Assembly: GCA_023213395.1 (NCBI GenBank)
Contig: CM041465.1
Coordinates: 173,483,741-173,547,740, forward strand
From: Cycas panzhihuaensis
Lineage: Eukaryota > Cycadophyta
Direction of reading: 5' to 3'
Length of the DNA: 64,000 bases
This document shows, in pieces, positions 41,279 through 50,459 of the stretch (within the stretch, counting starts at the first letter, position 1; the number at the start of each line of letters is the position of its first letter). The position numbers were made by a program, and so were the translations under genes. The notes below the pieces were generated by a model that had not been told where the DNA came from, did not search any database, and saw nothing but the letters and a program-made list of their open reading frames with translations.

Positions 41279-42130
41279 ATGAAACACACGGTTTGGAGAA
41301 ATGCCATGAATGAGGAATACCAATCCTTGATCAAGAGCGGTACATGGGAGCTCGTTGATGCGCCTTTGGGAAGGAAGGTAGTCAGAAACAAATGGGTGTT
41401 CAAAAATAAATACAGATCAGATGGCACCCTTGAAAAACACAAGGCGAAGCTGGTTGCAAAAGGATTCACCCAAAGGGAAGGCATCGACTACGAAGTCTTC
41501 GCACCAACTACCAAATGGCCCACAATCGTAGCACTTGTGGCCTTGGGCGCTCAACGGGGTTGGAAAATCCACCAACTCGATGTGAAAAGCTTTTCTCAAT
41601 GGAGATTTGGAAGAAGAAATCTACATGACACGGCTGAAGGCTTTGAGATAGCGGAGACGGGAGGCGAGAAAGTGTGTAGGCGAAAAAGTCGTTATATGGC
41701 CTAAAACAAGCCCTCGCGCTTGGTTCACCAAGTTGTCCAACAAAATGAGGCAACTTGGATATGAGGTATGTGACTATCAAGGCGTTGATGCAACTTTGTT
41801 TATTAAGAGAAAAAGGCAAAGTCACATATCTCCGATCTTTGTGGACGACATCTTTGATAAGCGGAAATAGTGAGCAGATATCGGCAAATTAAAGATGGAC
41901 TTGTCAAAATCCTTCGAGCTATCGACCTTGGACTAATGAGATATTACTTGGGAATTGAGGTAACTCAATGCAATGGAAAAATCTTTCTCTCCCAAGGAAA
42001 ATATATCAACGATCTTCTAATCAAGTTCGGATTAGATGATGCGAGCGATGTATACTCCAGTGGAGCCTAATGCCAAACTTTCCGATGAAGACACTCGAGA
42101 GGCAGATGCAACACTCTATCGGCAACTTGT
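41279..42130 (+). pseudogene. C4 reverse transcriptase
   Basis: ORF 41279-41704: RNAMNEEYQSLIKSGTWELV, KNKYRSDGTLEKHKAKLVAK, FTQREGIDYEVFAPTTKW, HQLDVKSFSQWRF (AFLNG lost). At about 41838 the catalytic box FVDDIF is present, then stops. 41870-42070: DLGLMRYYLGIEV and KYINDLLIKFGL. At least three frameshifts break it. Confidence 0.86.
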
Positions 42131-42730
42131 AGCTAGCCTCATTTATGTTACCAACACAAGGCGGATATTGCCCATGCCGTTGGTATTCTTGCCCGTCACA
42201 TGACAACTCCAAAGCAGAACCATTGGCAAGCGGAATACAGTGTTGAAGTACCTAAAGACGACCGGACAAACTTGGTTTGTTGTATGAGCACAACAATGAT
42301 TTCGAATTACGACATACAGACTCGGATTTTGCGGTGACAAAAATACGGGAAGATCAACGTCCGGGTACATCACATTTCTTGGAGCGGCTCAATTTCATGG
42401 CGGTCAAGGCGAGAAAATCACTGCAGATTCTCTGAAGCCGAATACATAGGCTTCGAGGCTAGCAAGGAGGTGATATGGCTTGCAAATTATTACATACTTT
42501 GGATATCACCCGGATAGGTCCAACGAGCTTACATGTGGACAATCGATCGAGAATCCACATGGCCAAGAATCCATTTTTCATGATCGTACAAAGCACATTT
42601 GTACAAAAGTCCACAGGATACAGGAACTAGGCCATGACGGCACAATATAATTGGAACAACGCCTCTGAGATCAAGTGGTGATATCTTCACCAAACCGCAA
42701 AGGGTGAAGTTTGAGCAGTTCCGAAAATGA
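42131..42730 (+). pseudogene. C4 RNase H
   Basis: Motifs are spread over frames: LASLIYVTNTR near 42135, TDSDFAV near 42307, GRSTSGYI near 42352, SEAEYIGFEASKEV near 42433, and HDRTKHI near 42580. All blocks of copia RNase H exist, but no frame spans two of them. Confidence 0.8.
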
Positions 42731-43217
42731 CTCGGCCTTAGGGCCTCCATCTCCAAGCGATTGAAGGAGATGGTACAGGGACAAACATACTCTATCCCAT
42801 TCGTGAAAACCCCTTGTGGGCGTGGAAGGATTAGAGTAAGTCTCTGCTCTCTCCCATTCGTGAAATCCCTCATGGGCGCGAAAGGAGTTGGGTTGTACTT
42901 GTTTCGAAAATCAGAACCTATGAAAACCTGAATGGGCATGGGGGATGACGAAACGGTATATGGAGACTCAGCGGAACGGATCAGCACAAGCGATTTGTCC
43001 TGCTGGGCTATCTGGCTACACACAAGGTGCCGTCGAGCCACTTCATAGAATAGGAAGTCAAGTCAGGTGGGTTTTATTCCCAGGGTTTTCCCACAAAAGT
43101 GTCTTGTAGGTTGTAGATTTTTTTTTTTTTTCTCAATGTAATAATGAGGCTATAATGAAGACCTCATAGATTAGAATAGGATAAAGGAAAATGACCTTCT
43201 GCCATTAAGGGTGGGAT
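42731..43217 (+). other. C4 3' untranslated region
   Basis: No gene. Contains an imperfect repeat of about 58 bp (from 42792 and from 42850, both with CCCATTCGTGAAA and TGGGCG) with a third, shorter echo near 42918, a T run at 43119-43131, and ends in a short purine stretch AAGGGTGGGAT at the LTR (PPT). Confidence 0.75.
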
Positions 43218-43584
43218 TGTGACAATGTTAATGTCACATGGTCATTTCATGAAGTTAGAATTAGATAAAGTCACTTTTATGTTTATAACTTTAGGATAAG
43301 GTGACTATGCCTAAGTCACTTAAGTGAAATGACATAAAGTTCATTTCATTGTAATTTCATGTAATCTCATTTGAATGTCATTGGGAGGGAAAACTCAAAT
43401 TCCAAACCCTAATGAGCATCCTCATTATATAAGCTGAAATTACATGGAGAGTGATCATATTCTACACTTCTCCTCTTTGAGCTCAAGCTATTAGCATTCT
43501 CTTGTTGAGTACATTGTGCTTGCCTCCACTATTTGCCATTGTGTAGTGTTAGTGCACTAGATCCCTAGATCCATTCCCTCAACA
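43218..43584 (+). repeat. C4 3' LTR
   Basis: Same length as 35818-36184 with one difference. Followed by the TSD CATAG. Confidence 0.97.
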
Positions 43585-43589
43585 CATAG

Positions 43590-43982
43590 TTTACATTGGT
43601 TTGTAGATGCATCTTAGATGGACATTTTCCTTCAATTTGTTGGGTACCAACAATTGTTTGGAGATACTGTTGTTGTTACAACTTCAATGCCCTATGCTTA
43701 TAAAGGTCGTTGAATTCAAGATGTTCTAAGAAGATTATGTGGAAGAGTTGTAGAACCTGATGTGAATGACAAAGATGTTGATGGTGTAGATGAAGGACTT
43801 CGGGATATATGATGTTAAGGAGCTGATATGAGCAGAATCCTCAAGTGTGGCTTTGCCTTTGTCAAGGGGAAGTTGTGTGGAGCTAAGGTCTAATTCTCGG
43901 TTGTCTTCTGTAAAGACGACATCCCTAGTCACATGCATTTTTTTGGCAATGGAATAATAGACTTCGTAGGCTTTATTGCCAA
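43590..43982 (-). pseudogene. C1 integrase C-terminus and linker
   Basis: ORF 43735-43938 reads MHVTRDVVFTEDNRELDLSS, matching C3 MHLSRDVIFAEEDHKELQ. Towards 43982 come residues of the integrase end (YEVYYSIAKK-like). Cut by the TRIM at 43987 and by C4 at 43585. Confidence 0.8.
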
Positions 43983-43987
43983 CGACA

Positions 43988-44073
43988 TGTTGGAGCGCGT
44001 GACGCTAACTATCACAAGGAAGTCCTCTTCCCAAATCACCTCGGGGCTTTTGGTGTAACGGCAACCTGTGACA
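43988..44073 (+). repeat. TRIM 5' LTR
   Basis: 86 bp, identical to 44224-44309; TG...CA ends. Confidence 0.96.
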
Positions 44074-44223
44074 AGTGGTATCAGAGCGACCAGGGTTCAA
44101 AACCGGTCTTGTGTACCGCGGTAGCGCACCCGGATATTCGTGAAGGCGTTGTGTCCCGTCGAAGAACGCCGTGGTGGACATGCCAATCCGTGTAGGTACA
44201 ACCGACTCCTTGTGATGGGGGAG

Positions 44224-44309
44224 TGTTGGAGCGCGTGACGCTAACTATCACAAGGAAGTCCTCTTCCCAAATCACCTCGGGGCTTTTGGTGTAACGGCAA
44301 CCTGTGACA
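44224..44309 (+). repeat. TRIM 3' LTR
   Basis: 86 bp, identical to 43988-44073; directly preceded by the purine tract. Confidence 0.96.
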
Positions 44310-44314
44310 CGACA

Positions 44315-45203
44315 TACCCGATAAAAATGCATTTGAGGCTTTTGTCATCAAATTTTCTTCGTTGTTCCTTAAGGATGTGTATGAAAGTTGTGCACCCAAA
44401 AGTGCATAGATAGCTAACTGTTGGCTTCTATTTAGTCTAAGCCTCCTCAGGTTCCAAACTGTAATACTAGAACATTGATTAGACAAGTAACAATTTGAAT
44501 TACTTTTGCCCAATATGTTTGAGTGAGACCTTTAGCTTGCACCATGGCCTTGGCTTTGATGACAAGTGTTCTATTCATACGTTTTACCACACCATTCTAT
44601 TGAAGTGTATTTGGAGCAAAAAATTGTCAGTTAATGCCATTGCGAGTGCAAAATAGATTGAACTCCTTAGAGGTATATTTACCGCCATTGTTAGACCTAA
44701 GGACTTTGAGTTGCATATCTGACTCTTTCTCAATTGCAAGTTTAAATTCCTTAAACTTGGTAAAGGCTTCTGATTTGTGTTTTAGAAAATATACCCACAC
44801 TTTATGTGAGAAATCATCAACAAACGTGATGAAATAGAGTGTATCTCCAAAGGATTGTATGGACATGGGTCCACATATGTCTGAATGTACTAGTTGTAGC
44901 AAGCTTTGAGTTCTCCATGCTTTGGATTTTGGAAAAAGGTTCCTTAATAGGCTTTACAAAGGCATTTACTTGTTGAAATCTTGGGTAAGCCATACATCTT
45001 ATTCAGTCTGAACATCTCATGCCATAATGGATCTTTGCTTTGTGAATGTAAAACCAAAGCATGAGTGTTTCCAAGTGCTTTATCTAATTTGTAGAGGCTA
45101 TGATCTTCATGACCAATAACAACAACTTGGTCTTTTTTATCTCTGATAATACAATTCTTATTTTTAAAAAGTATACTCATCTGCTGTTTATCCAATTGGC
45201 TAA
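44315..45203 (-). pseudogene. C1 integrase and pre-integrase
   Basis: ORF 44627-44902: LVHSDICGPMSI (Asp), FVDDFSHKVWVYFL and LRSNNGGKYTS (D to N and E to K in the DNGGEF motif). 44944-45195: MDKQQMSILFKNKNCI and the pre-integrase segment. The downstream QQNG-type Glu block (44580-44630) is broken. Interrupted at 45204 by G5, continuing at 62892. Confidence 0.87.
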
Positions 45204-45208
45204 TAGAG

Positions 45209-45730
45209 TGTAACGCTCATAAATTCTGAAGAGGTCGGTGAAGTTGATTTTTTAAGAAGATAAAGGAAGAATTACTTAATGTATATTTATTATGAAGTCG
45301 GTATTTTAAGGAGAGAGTCATTGCATCCCTAAATTAGATGAAGTCCATATTTTGAGGAGAGAGGATTAGCAGTTGGGTTTAGAGTGAGACAATAAGGCTA
45401 TAAATAGAGGAGCCTCATTCATTTGTAAATCATCTTTAGAGAATTTGATATTTTGGATTTGGATAGATGGTCTAGAGTCATTAGGGCACTGTTGTCCCAT
45501 TTTGGGAGGAAACCTTCGCCTTGAAGAGGGCAAGAAGCTACTATTATTTTATCTGATATATAGTTTTTATTGTGGCAAGTTTGATATTAATCTGATATTA
45601 TTATGTGGTCTACTATTATATCTGAATTACTGTGGAGATTTGTTGTCATTTATGAGAAGACGCTATTTTTATAAATTTTCTATGATTTGAATGTTATATT
45701 TTTTGTCTATAGTCAGTGGGTATCACCGCA
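45209..45730 (+). repeat. G5 5' LTR
   Basis: TATAAATA at 45399-45406 and the conserved block from 45505 to 45525 (GGAGGAAACCTTCGCCTTGAAG). Starts TGTAACGC, ends ACCGCA. Confidence 0.92.
45399..45406 (+). promoter_or_regulatory. G5 TATA box
   Basis: TATAAATA followed by GAGGAGCCTC; the same box is in the 3' LTR near 62550. Confidence 0.75.
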
Positions 45731-45732
45731 AG

Positions 45733-45744
45733 TGGTATCAAAGC
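45733..45744 (+). other. G5 primer-binding site
   Basis: TGGTATCAAAGC matches the initiator tRNA-Met complement with one change (G to A); two bases from the LTR. Confidence 0.85.
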
Positions 45745-46175
45745 TTTGTTTCTGGAAGTATAAACAAAAGAATTTCAAAAACATAGTCACAAATTTGAGT
45801 TGACCAGGCCTGTTCTGTAAATTTTGAGTGGTCATACCGTAGGTTTTGGAGTGAAATTGTCAAAATTACAAAGAATTTAGTTATCAACATTTAGTAACAG
45901 GTATCCCATATTAAAAGGGCCATAACAATTGCTACAAGTATCTAAATCACCTCAACTTTTTTAAAAATTTGGTGTGGCTTGAAGAATAGAATACTTAGAA
46001 AAAATATTTTTTCAATTTGGAGATCTAGTTCAAAAGTTGTTACTATTTTAGTGGAGGGTACTGCCACTACCCTAAAATTCAAATTTTTTATCCAACTTGT
46101 GGAGGCCAGTACAAGAGCTAGAAAGCCCCAAATCATCTCAAACTAATCCCACTGGAGACACTTTGAAGCCCTTTC
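45745..46175 (+). other. G5 leader
   Basis: No ORF of note. AT-rich. Interrupted at 46176 by G6, resuming at 49321-49599 (also non-coding) before G7. Confidence 0.7.
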
Positions 46176-46493
46176 TATAGCAAGCCCTCAGTTGGCTAAC
46201 CTCCTACATAGTTGGAAAACCGACTTGAATAAGGTATATTTTGTTATAGTTCTTCCCAACTATTGTGGCTGACTTAGTACTTATTTTCTAGCTGACTTCA
46301 TTAAGTGTTCTGGCCGACCAATTTAAGAGTTTGTTGAAGGACTACTTAAGAAAGTTGTTGGGCGCCTTTTGGGATCATCCAAGCTATTCTCCTTGCTGTA
46401 AATTTTTGGCTCTTGGCTGCATTTTTGGAGGGCACCTCGCCTCAAAGAGGGATCCTAGTTTAAGCTTCAAACACTTGATTATTTTAAGCATCA
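46176..46493 (+). repeat. G6 5' LTR
   Basis: Starts TATAGCAAGCC (TG changed to TA; the inverted copy preserves TGTGGTAAGCC). Contains CCGAC boxes at 46221-46225 and 46314-46318 and the conserved downstream block at 46427-46451. Confidence 0.85.
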
Positions 46494-46495
46494 TT

Positions 46496-46507
46496 TGGTA
46501 TCAAAGC
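46496..46507 (+). other. G6 primer-binding site
   Basis: TGGTATCAAAGC, one change from the initiator tRNA-Met complement, as in G5. Confidence 0.82.
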
Positions 46508-46572
46508 TTCATTTCAAAGTGGGCTTTGGAGAAGTTTCCACTCAAAAAAGGGGCAATTTTTTTTTCCTCGTA

Positions 46573-47560
46573 ATGGAATTGAGATCAGGGAAGATCACTA
46601 CTTCTAGCAAAATGATGCTTCAGACCTCCGAATCGGTTGCAAAGGTGTTTAGATGGGTGGATTAGGTTAACGATAATGTGTCTCTGCTTCAAAACTAATT
46701 CAAGGATTCAAAAACGGATATCAAATATTTTTTTTGCTCTACAAAAGGATTTTGGCCCTTAGAAACACTTAAAAGAAAAGGAGGAGATCGAGCAAGAAGT
46801 AAACAATGTAGATGATCAAGTTGGTCCAAGCCTTAAGGGGACTAAATTCCTATTGGAAAAATTTGACTTGGAGAAATCCAAGGATATATGTAGTTGGATT
46901 TTACAAATGGAAGTATACTTCAAGACGGTTTCCTTGACCAACAAGGAGAAACTGGTGGTAGCCGCTTTGCATCTTTATGGAAAAGCTTTACAATATTGCC
47001 ATTGATGGCAGAGATTCTACGAAGGGACAGTCCATTACACTTGGATTTTCTTAAAAAGGGCTTTAATTGAATGATACGAAGACATGACAAAAATAGATTA
47101 CTTCTCCCAACTCATTAGGTTACAACAAATTGGAATAGTGCAAGCTTATATAGAACAATTTCAAGTTTTGCACTACGTGGTCGAAGCTAATATCAACAAA
47201 TGACAATTAGTAGAGGTCTACATCACAGGGCTTAAAGGGAATATCAGGTACCACTTGAAGACTTTACGTATAAGATTTCTTAGCAATGCCATTCGCCATG
47301 CAAGGAATATTAAGGTAGAATTTAGAGAGAACATGCAAAGCTTTATTCACTGAGCCAATTTTCTGAGATAGCCCGATCAACAATTCGTACCAAATTGGAC
47401 ATAATCTAGAACTAAAGCAAGGGCTCCTATAGTCGAAAAAAGGGAAGAGCAATTATCAAGAGTTGAACACATTAGAAATGGAACTTGTTTCCATTGCGGT
47501 GGAAAATACATGGATCATAAATGGCCACCTAAGAAGATGTTTATGATAAGCAATGAAGAA
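46573..47560 (+). pseudogene. G6 gag
   Basis: ATG at 46573 (MELRSGKITTSSKM). Stops follow within 40 codons. Later: LHLYGKALQY near 46970, YFSQLIRLQQIGIVQAYIEQF near 47100, VYITGLKGNIRYHLK near 47215, and the knuckle RNGTCFHCGGKYMDHK near 47475. The same gag type as G2 and G4, with stops replacing Trp and Gln codons. Confidence 0.83.
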
Positions 47561-48080
47561 GAAAATGTTCTTGAAGAAGTTGATGAAGCAATTGTAACAA
47601 AAGAAGTTGTGGGCAACGAAGAGGAAACTTAATTAGACGAGCTCCTAAATATTGATCCAGATAATGTTCAAATATCTCTTCGGGCAATTATTAGGGAAGT
47701 ACACACACCCCAGACCTTATGATTCCTAGGGAGGATAAAAAATGTAGAAGTTTCGATCTTGGTAGATAGTGGAAGTACTCATAACTTCATAAATCGACCT
47801 ATAGCAAATGAGCTAGGGCTTCTAGTTAAGCCACCTAACGTATTCTAGGTGGCTATCGCTAATGGGAAAACCATGCCTTGTGGTAGATATTGTCAACAGG
47901 TAAATCTGCAAATTGCTAATTACTCAACTACGATCGGTATGTTTGCCATGTCAATTGGAGGGGTTAATGTGGCTTTAGGAGTCTAATGGTTGCAAACCCT
48001 AGGTAACATTGTTACCAACTACTAAATGAGTTTCATGTGCTTTCACCAAAAGGGGTGAAAATACAAGTTACAGGCTCCAA
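47561..48080 (+). pseudogene. G6 protease
   Basis: ISNEEE acidic linker, LLNIDPDNVQISLRAIIR, then SILVDSGSTHNFINRPIANE at about 47755, an intact aspartic protease loop. MSIGGVNVALGV and LQTLGNIVTNY follow with two stops (at former Trp). Retropepsin of the G2/G4 type. Confidence 0.85.
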
Positions 48081-48872
48081 AGGTACCACCTCTACAAATG
48101 GTGTCGTCATAGCAAATGGAAAAACCACTTCGGAAGAATCCCACTTCCTTCATGCTTTCTTGTTACAAGATAACTACCGAAGAAGTCCCATCAGAGGTTC
48201 AAACCCTCATTGACTAGCATAGTAGGGTGTTTGAGGAGCTCCCTCTCGAGCTACCTCCAAGTGGCGGGTGTGAACATGCCATTAAATTGGCTCCACAATC
48301 AACTCTAATGAACATTAGGCCTTATCGATAAACATTTCACTTTAAACGAGAGATTAAATGCATTACGGATGAACTCTTACAACAGGATATCATCACTCAA
48401 AGCATTAATCTGTTCGCCTCATTGGTCATACTCACTAGGAAGAAGGATGGATTGTATTGAATGTGCAGTGACTATCGATCTCTTAATAAAATAACCATCA
48501 AGAATAGATACCCAATTCCGCGTATCAATGTCTTTTTGGATGAATTACATGGAGCTAGGTACTTCTCTAAAATCGACCTACGATCTGGCTATTATCAAAT
48601 CTGCATTAAAACTAAAGACACTCACAAAACAACATTTCGTATGCACGAAGGACTGTTTGAGTTCTGAGTTATGCCATTCGGGTTGACAAATGCTCTAGTA
48701 ACCTTTCAAAGCATGATAAACCGGATTCTCAATCCATACATACGAAAGTTCATTTTGGTTTTCTTTGGTGATATCTTAATTTATAGCCGAACTTGGCAAG
48801 AGCACATAGAGCGTAATGCATTATTCCTCAGCTTCTACAGGATTAATGTGAAGAAGCACCAACTTCTAAGTT
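48081..48872 (+). pseudogene. G6 RT, truncated
   Basis: Order: HRLGEELPLELPPSGGCEHA-type linker (stops), ELLQQDIITQS near 48373, then ORF 48461-48667 [44 protein letters not shown], a TGA, and 48671-48874 [27 protein letters not shown]. The catalytic FFDD is FFGD. After EHIE the sequence leaves coding, so connection, RNase H and integrase are deleted. Confidence 0.88.
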
Positions 48873-48997
48873 AACTAAGTTAAAATAAGTACTAAGTTAA
48901 CTTGGCGGGAGCACATATAGCATATTCTTGCACATTATAACATTATCACATTCTTGCACATTATCACATATTCTTGGCAGAAGCACATTATCACATT
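48873..48997 (+). repeat. CACATTATCACAT-type short repeats in G6
   Basis: Several copies of CACATTATCACAT, TTCTTGCACATTA and AAGTTAACT-like units fill the space between the RT break and the rearranged LTR. Origin unclear; probably slippage at a deletion site. Confidence 0.7.
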
Positions 48998-49315
48998 CAG
49001 CTAGCTTAGTACTTATTTTCTGGCCAACTTCATTCAGTGCTTTGGCTGGCCAATTTAAGAGTTTGTTGAAGGACTATCTAAGCAGGTTGTTGGGTGCCTT
49101 TTGGAATTATCCAAGCTATTCTCCTTGTTGTAAATTTTCGGATTTTGGGTTGCATTTTCAAAGGACATCTCCCCTTGAAGAGGGATCTTGGTTCAGCTTC
49201 AAACACTTGATTATTTTATTTTATTGATTATTTTGAAGAACTATAACAAAATATACTTTATTCAAGTTGGTTTTCCAGCCATGTAGGAAGCTGGCCAACT
49301 AAAGGGCTTACCACA
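48998..49315 (+). repeat. G6 3' LTR: direct body plus inverted head
   Basis: 48998-49230 aligns directly to 46268-46488. 49235-49315 is the reverse complement of 46176-46255 (differences mainly transitions), ending TACCACA = complement of TGTGGTA. The total length is the same as the normal LTR (318 bp). Confidence 0.88.
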
Positions 49316-49741
49316 CTTTCACTCAATTTGGGTTAGTGGAGAAAAAATTGCATCATTTTTGTTTTATTTTTAAAGGGGGGTACCTAGATGTTTGCGTCCA
49401 TAATCTTTCTTTATTGCAGGGGTTAGATTTCAGCTTTGTCAAAATAGTTAGAATTCTGGTTCAAAGACCATCATTTTGAATGGTCGCAAGGTACTGATCG
49501 AAATAGTTTTGATGTAGATTTTAATCCATGAAGTTGTAGCTCATGTTGACAAGGAAAATGGGTTTAGATTTTTTTGATCCTAATAAAGGCACTACTAATT
49601 GTTGACTTAGAGTATCTCACTACACTCGTGAGATAGGTACACTTGTATCAAGGTAACACATGTAGTCTAGTCTAGGATACAATCAACATATTCATCCACA
49701 TAGATCACACAGATTTATTCACAATTCCACACAATCATGTC

Positions 49742-50388
49742 TGTTGGATATTGTGACAACAATCGTTTAAGGCTAAAATTTTGGCATGTTTTTGGCGCAG
49801 TTTCCCCCCCCCAATCTTTCTCGGGGGGTTCCAAGGGGGGTGGGAGCCCCCCATGGCCGGGGGGTGCGAGGGGTGTGGAACGCCACCCGCTAAGAGGGGG
49901 TTTTGGGGCGATAGCCTCTGGCCTGAAAAATTAGCCCTGTAAACCTTATTAAATTGTAAAGAGAATCAGGGTCAGTCAATACAAATACCCTAGATTCTAC
50001 GACTGCAATTTATGCCTTGGATGTCCCTCTCATGTAGCTCGTTTTAAGGCTTTTCTTATTATGTTGTAATGTAATGTAATGTACTGTGATGAGGGCGGCG
50101 GCTGGTTGTTGTTCCTAAGAGCACCCTGCTACTGAGATGTACAATTTCTCCATTCTACAGCAATAAAGATCGATACATTTCCTGTGTGGATGTTTCCCTA
50201 GCACACAGCTAGGGTTTTACCACGTTATATCGGGTGCATATGTGATGTTTAGCTTGTATATTGATGTTGTTATATTATCTCTGATTTTAGAACTTGCATG
50301 TTAAATCTTAGTTTCGATTCCTATGACTAGTTGCAAAATAGTTTAGATCCTGTGGCGGTTTAAGGTTTGGGACCTTGTATCATCAACA
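49742..50388 (+). repeat. C5 5' LTR
   Basis: 647 bp with an extreme G/C patch at 49805-49915 (several runs of four to six G). A GTAAT repeat near 50067-50085. Its partner lacks about 20 bp of the G-rich patch. Confidence 0.95.
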
Positions 50389-50390
50389 AG

Positions 50391-50403
50391 TGGTATCAGA
50401 GCC
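50391..50403 (+). other. C5 primer-binding site (initiator tRNA-Met)
   Basis: TGGTATCAGAGCC, exact 13-base complement, two bases after the LTR. Confidence 0.95.
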
Positions 50404-50459
50404 ACTTTTGTTTTGCAGCGAGTTTGTGAAGGTTTTGGAGTTGGCTTTTCTACACAAAA

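Larger units (their letters stand above)
35818..43584 (+). mobile_element. C4: very young Ty1/copia element with degraded ORFs
   Basis: LTRs 35818-36184 and 43218-43584, both 367 bp, differ only at 36009 (T) versus 43409 (C). Perfect TSD CATAG at 35813-35817 and 43585-43589. PBS at 36187, a 2.1-kb leader, gag from 38281, then PR, IN, RT and RNase H in copia order. The coding part carries many frameshifts and stops despite the near-identical LTRs. Confidence 0.97.
43988..44309 (+). mobile_element. TRIM: terminal-repeat retrotransposon in miniature, 322 bp
   Basis: Two identical 86-bp LTRs (43988-44073, 44224-44309; TGTTGGAG to CTGTGACA), TSD CGACA on both sides (43983-43987, 44310-44314), initiator tRNA-Met PBS TGGTATCAGAGC at 44076-44087 and PPT GATGGGGGAG at 44214-44223. 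The 150-bp interior has no ORF. Far too short to encode anything, so it must be mobilised in trans. It lacks the 5S-like sequence of Cassandra TRIMs. Confidence 0.96.
46176..49315 (+). mobile_element. G6: gypsy element with rearranged 3' LTR
   Basis: TSD CTTTC at 46171-46175 and 49316-49320. The left LTR is 46176-46493 and the PBS TGGTATCAAAGC is at 46496-46507. Gag, PR and RT parts follow up to about 48830, where the element drops RNase H and integrase. The right end comprises a direct copy of the LTR body (48998-49230) and then an inverted copy of the LTR head (49235-49315), so both termini carry the same U3 end in inverted orientation. Confidence 0.9.

Noticed and set aside
43988-44309. 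TRIM as a SINE or tRNA gene because of GGGTTCAAAACC and TGGTATCAGAGC
   Set aside because: The terminal direct repeats, PBS position, PPT and TSD fit a TRIM; no A box or tRNA fold was seen. The TGGTATCAGAGC string is a primer-binding site.
44081-44332. ORF across the TRIM (83 codons, minus strand)
   Set aside because: It spans two LTRs, the interior and flanking C1 DNA, so it cannot be an ancestral gene.
45445-45690. 81-codon ORF in the G5 LTR
   Set aside because: Lies wholly inside the LTR, is Leu/Tyr-rich, and is broken in the partner LTR.
48908-48997. CACATTATCACAT repeats as a CRISPR-like or satellite array
   Set aside because: Units are short, irregular and without uniform spacers; plant nuclear DNA and a deletion scar are the better explanation.
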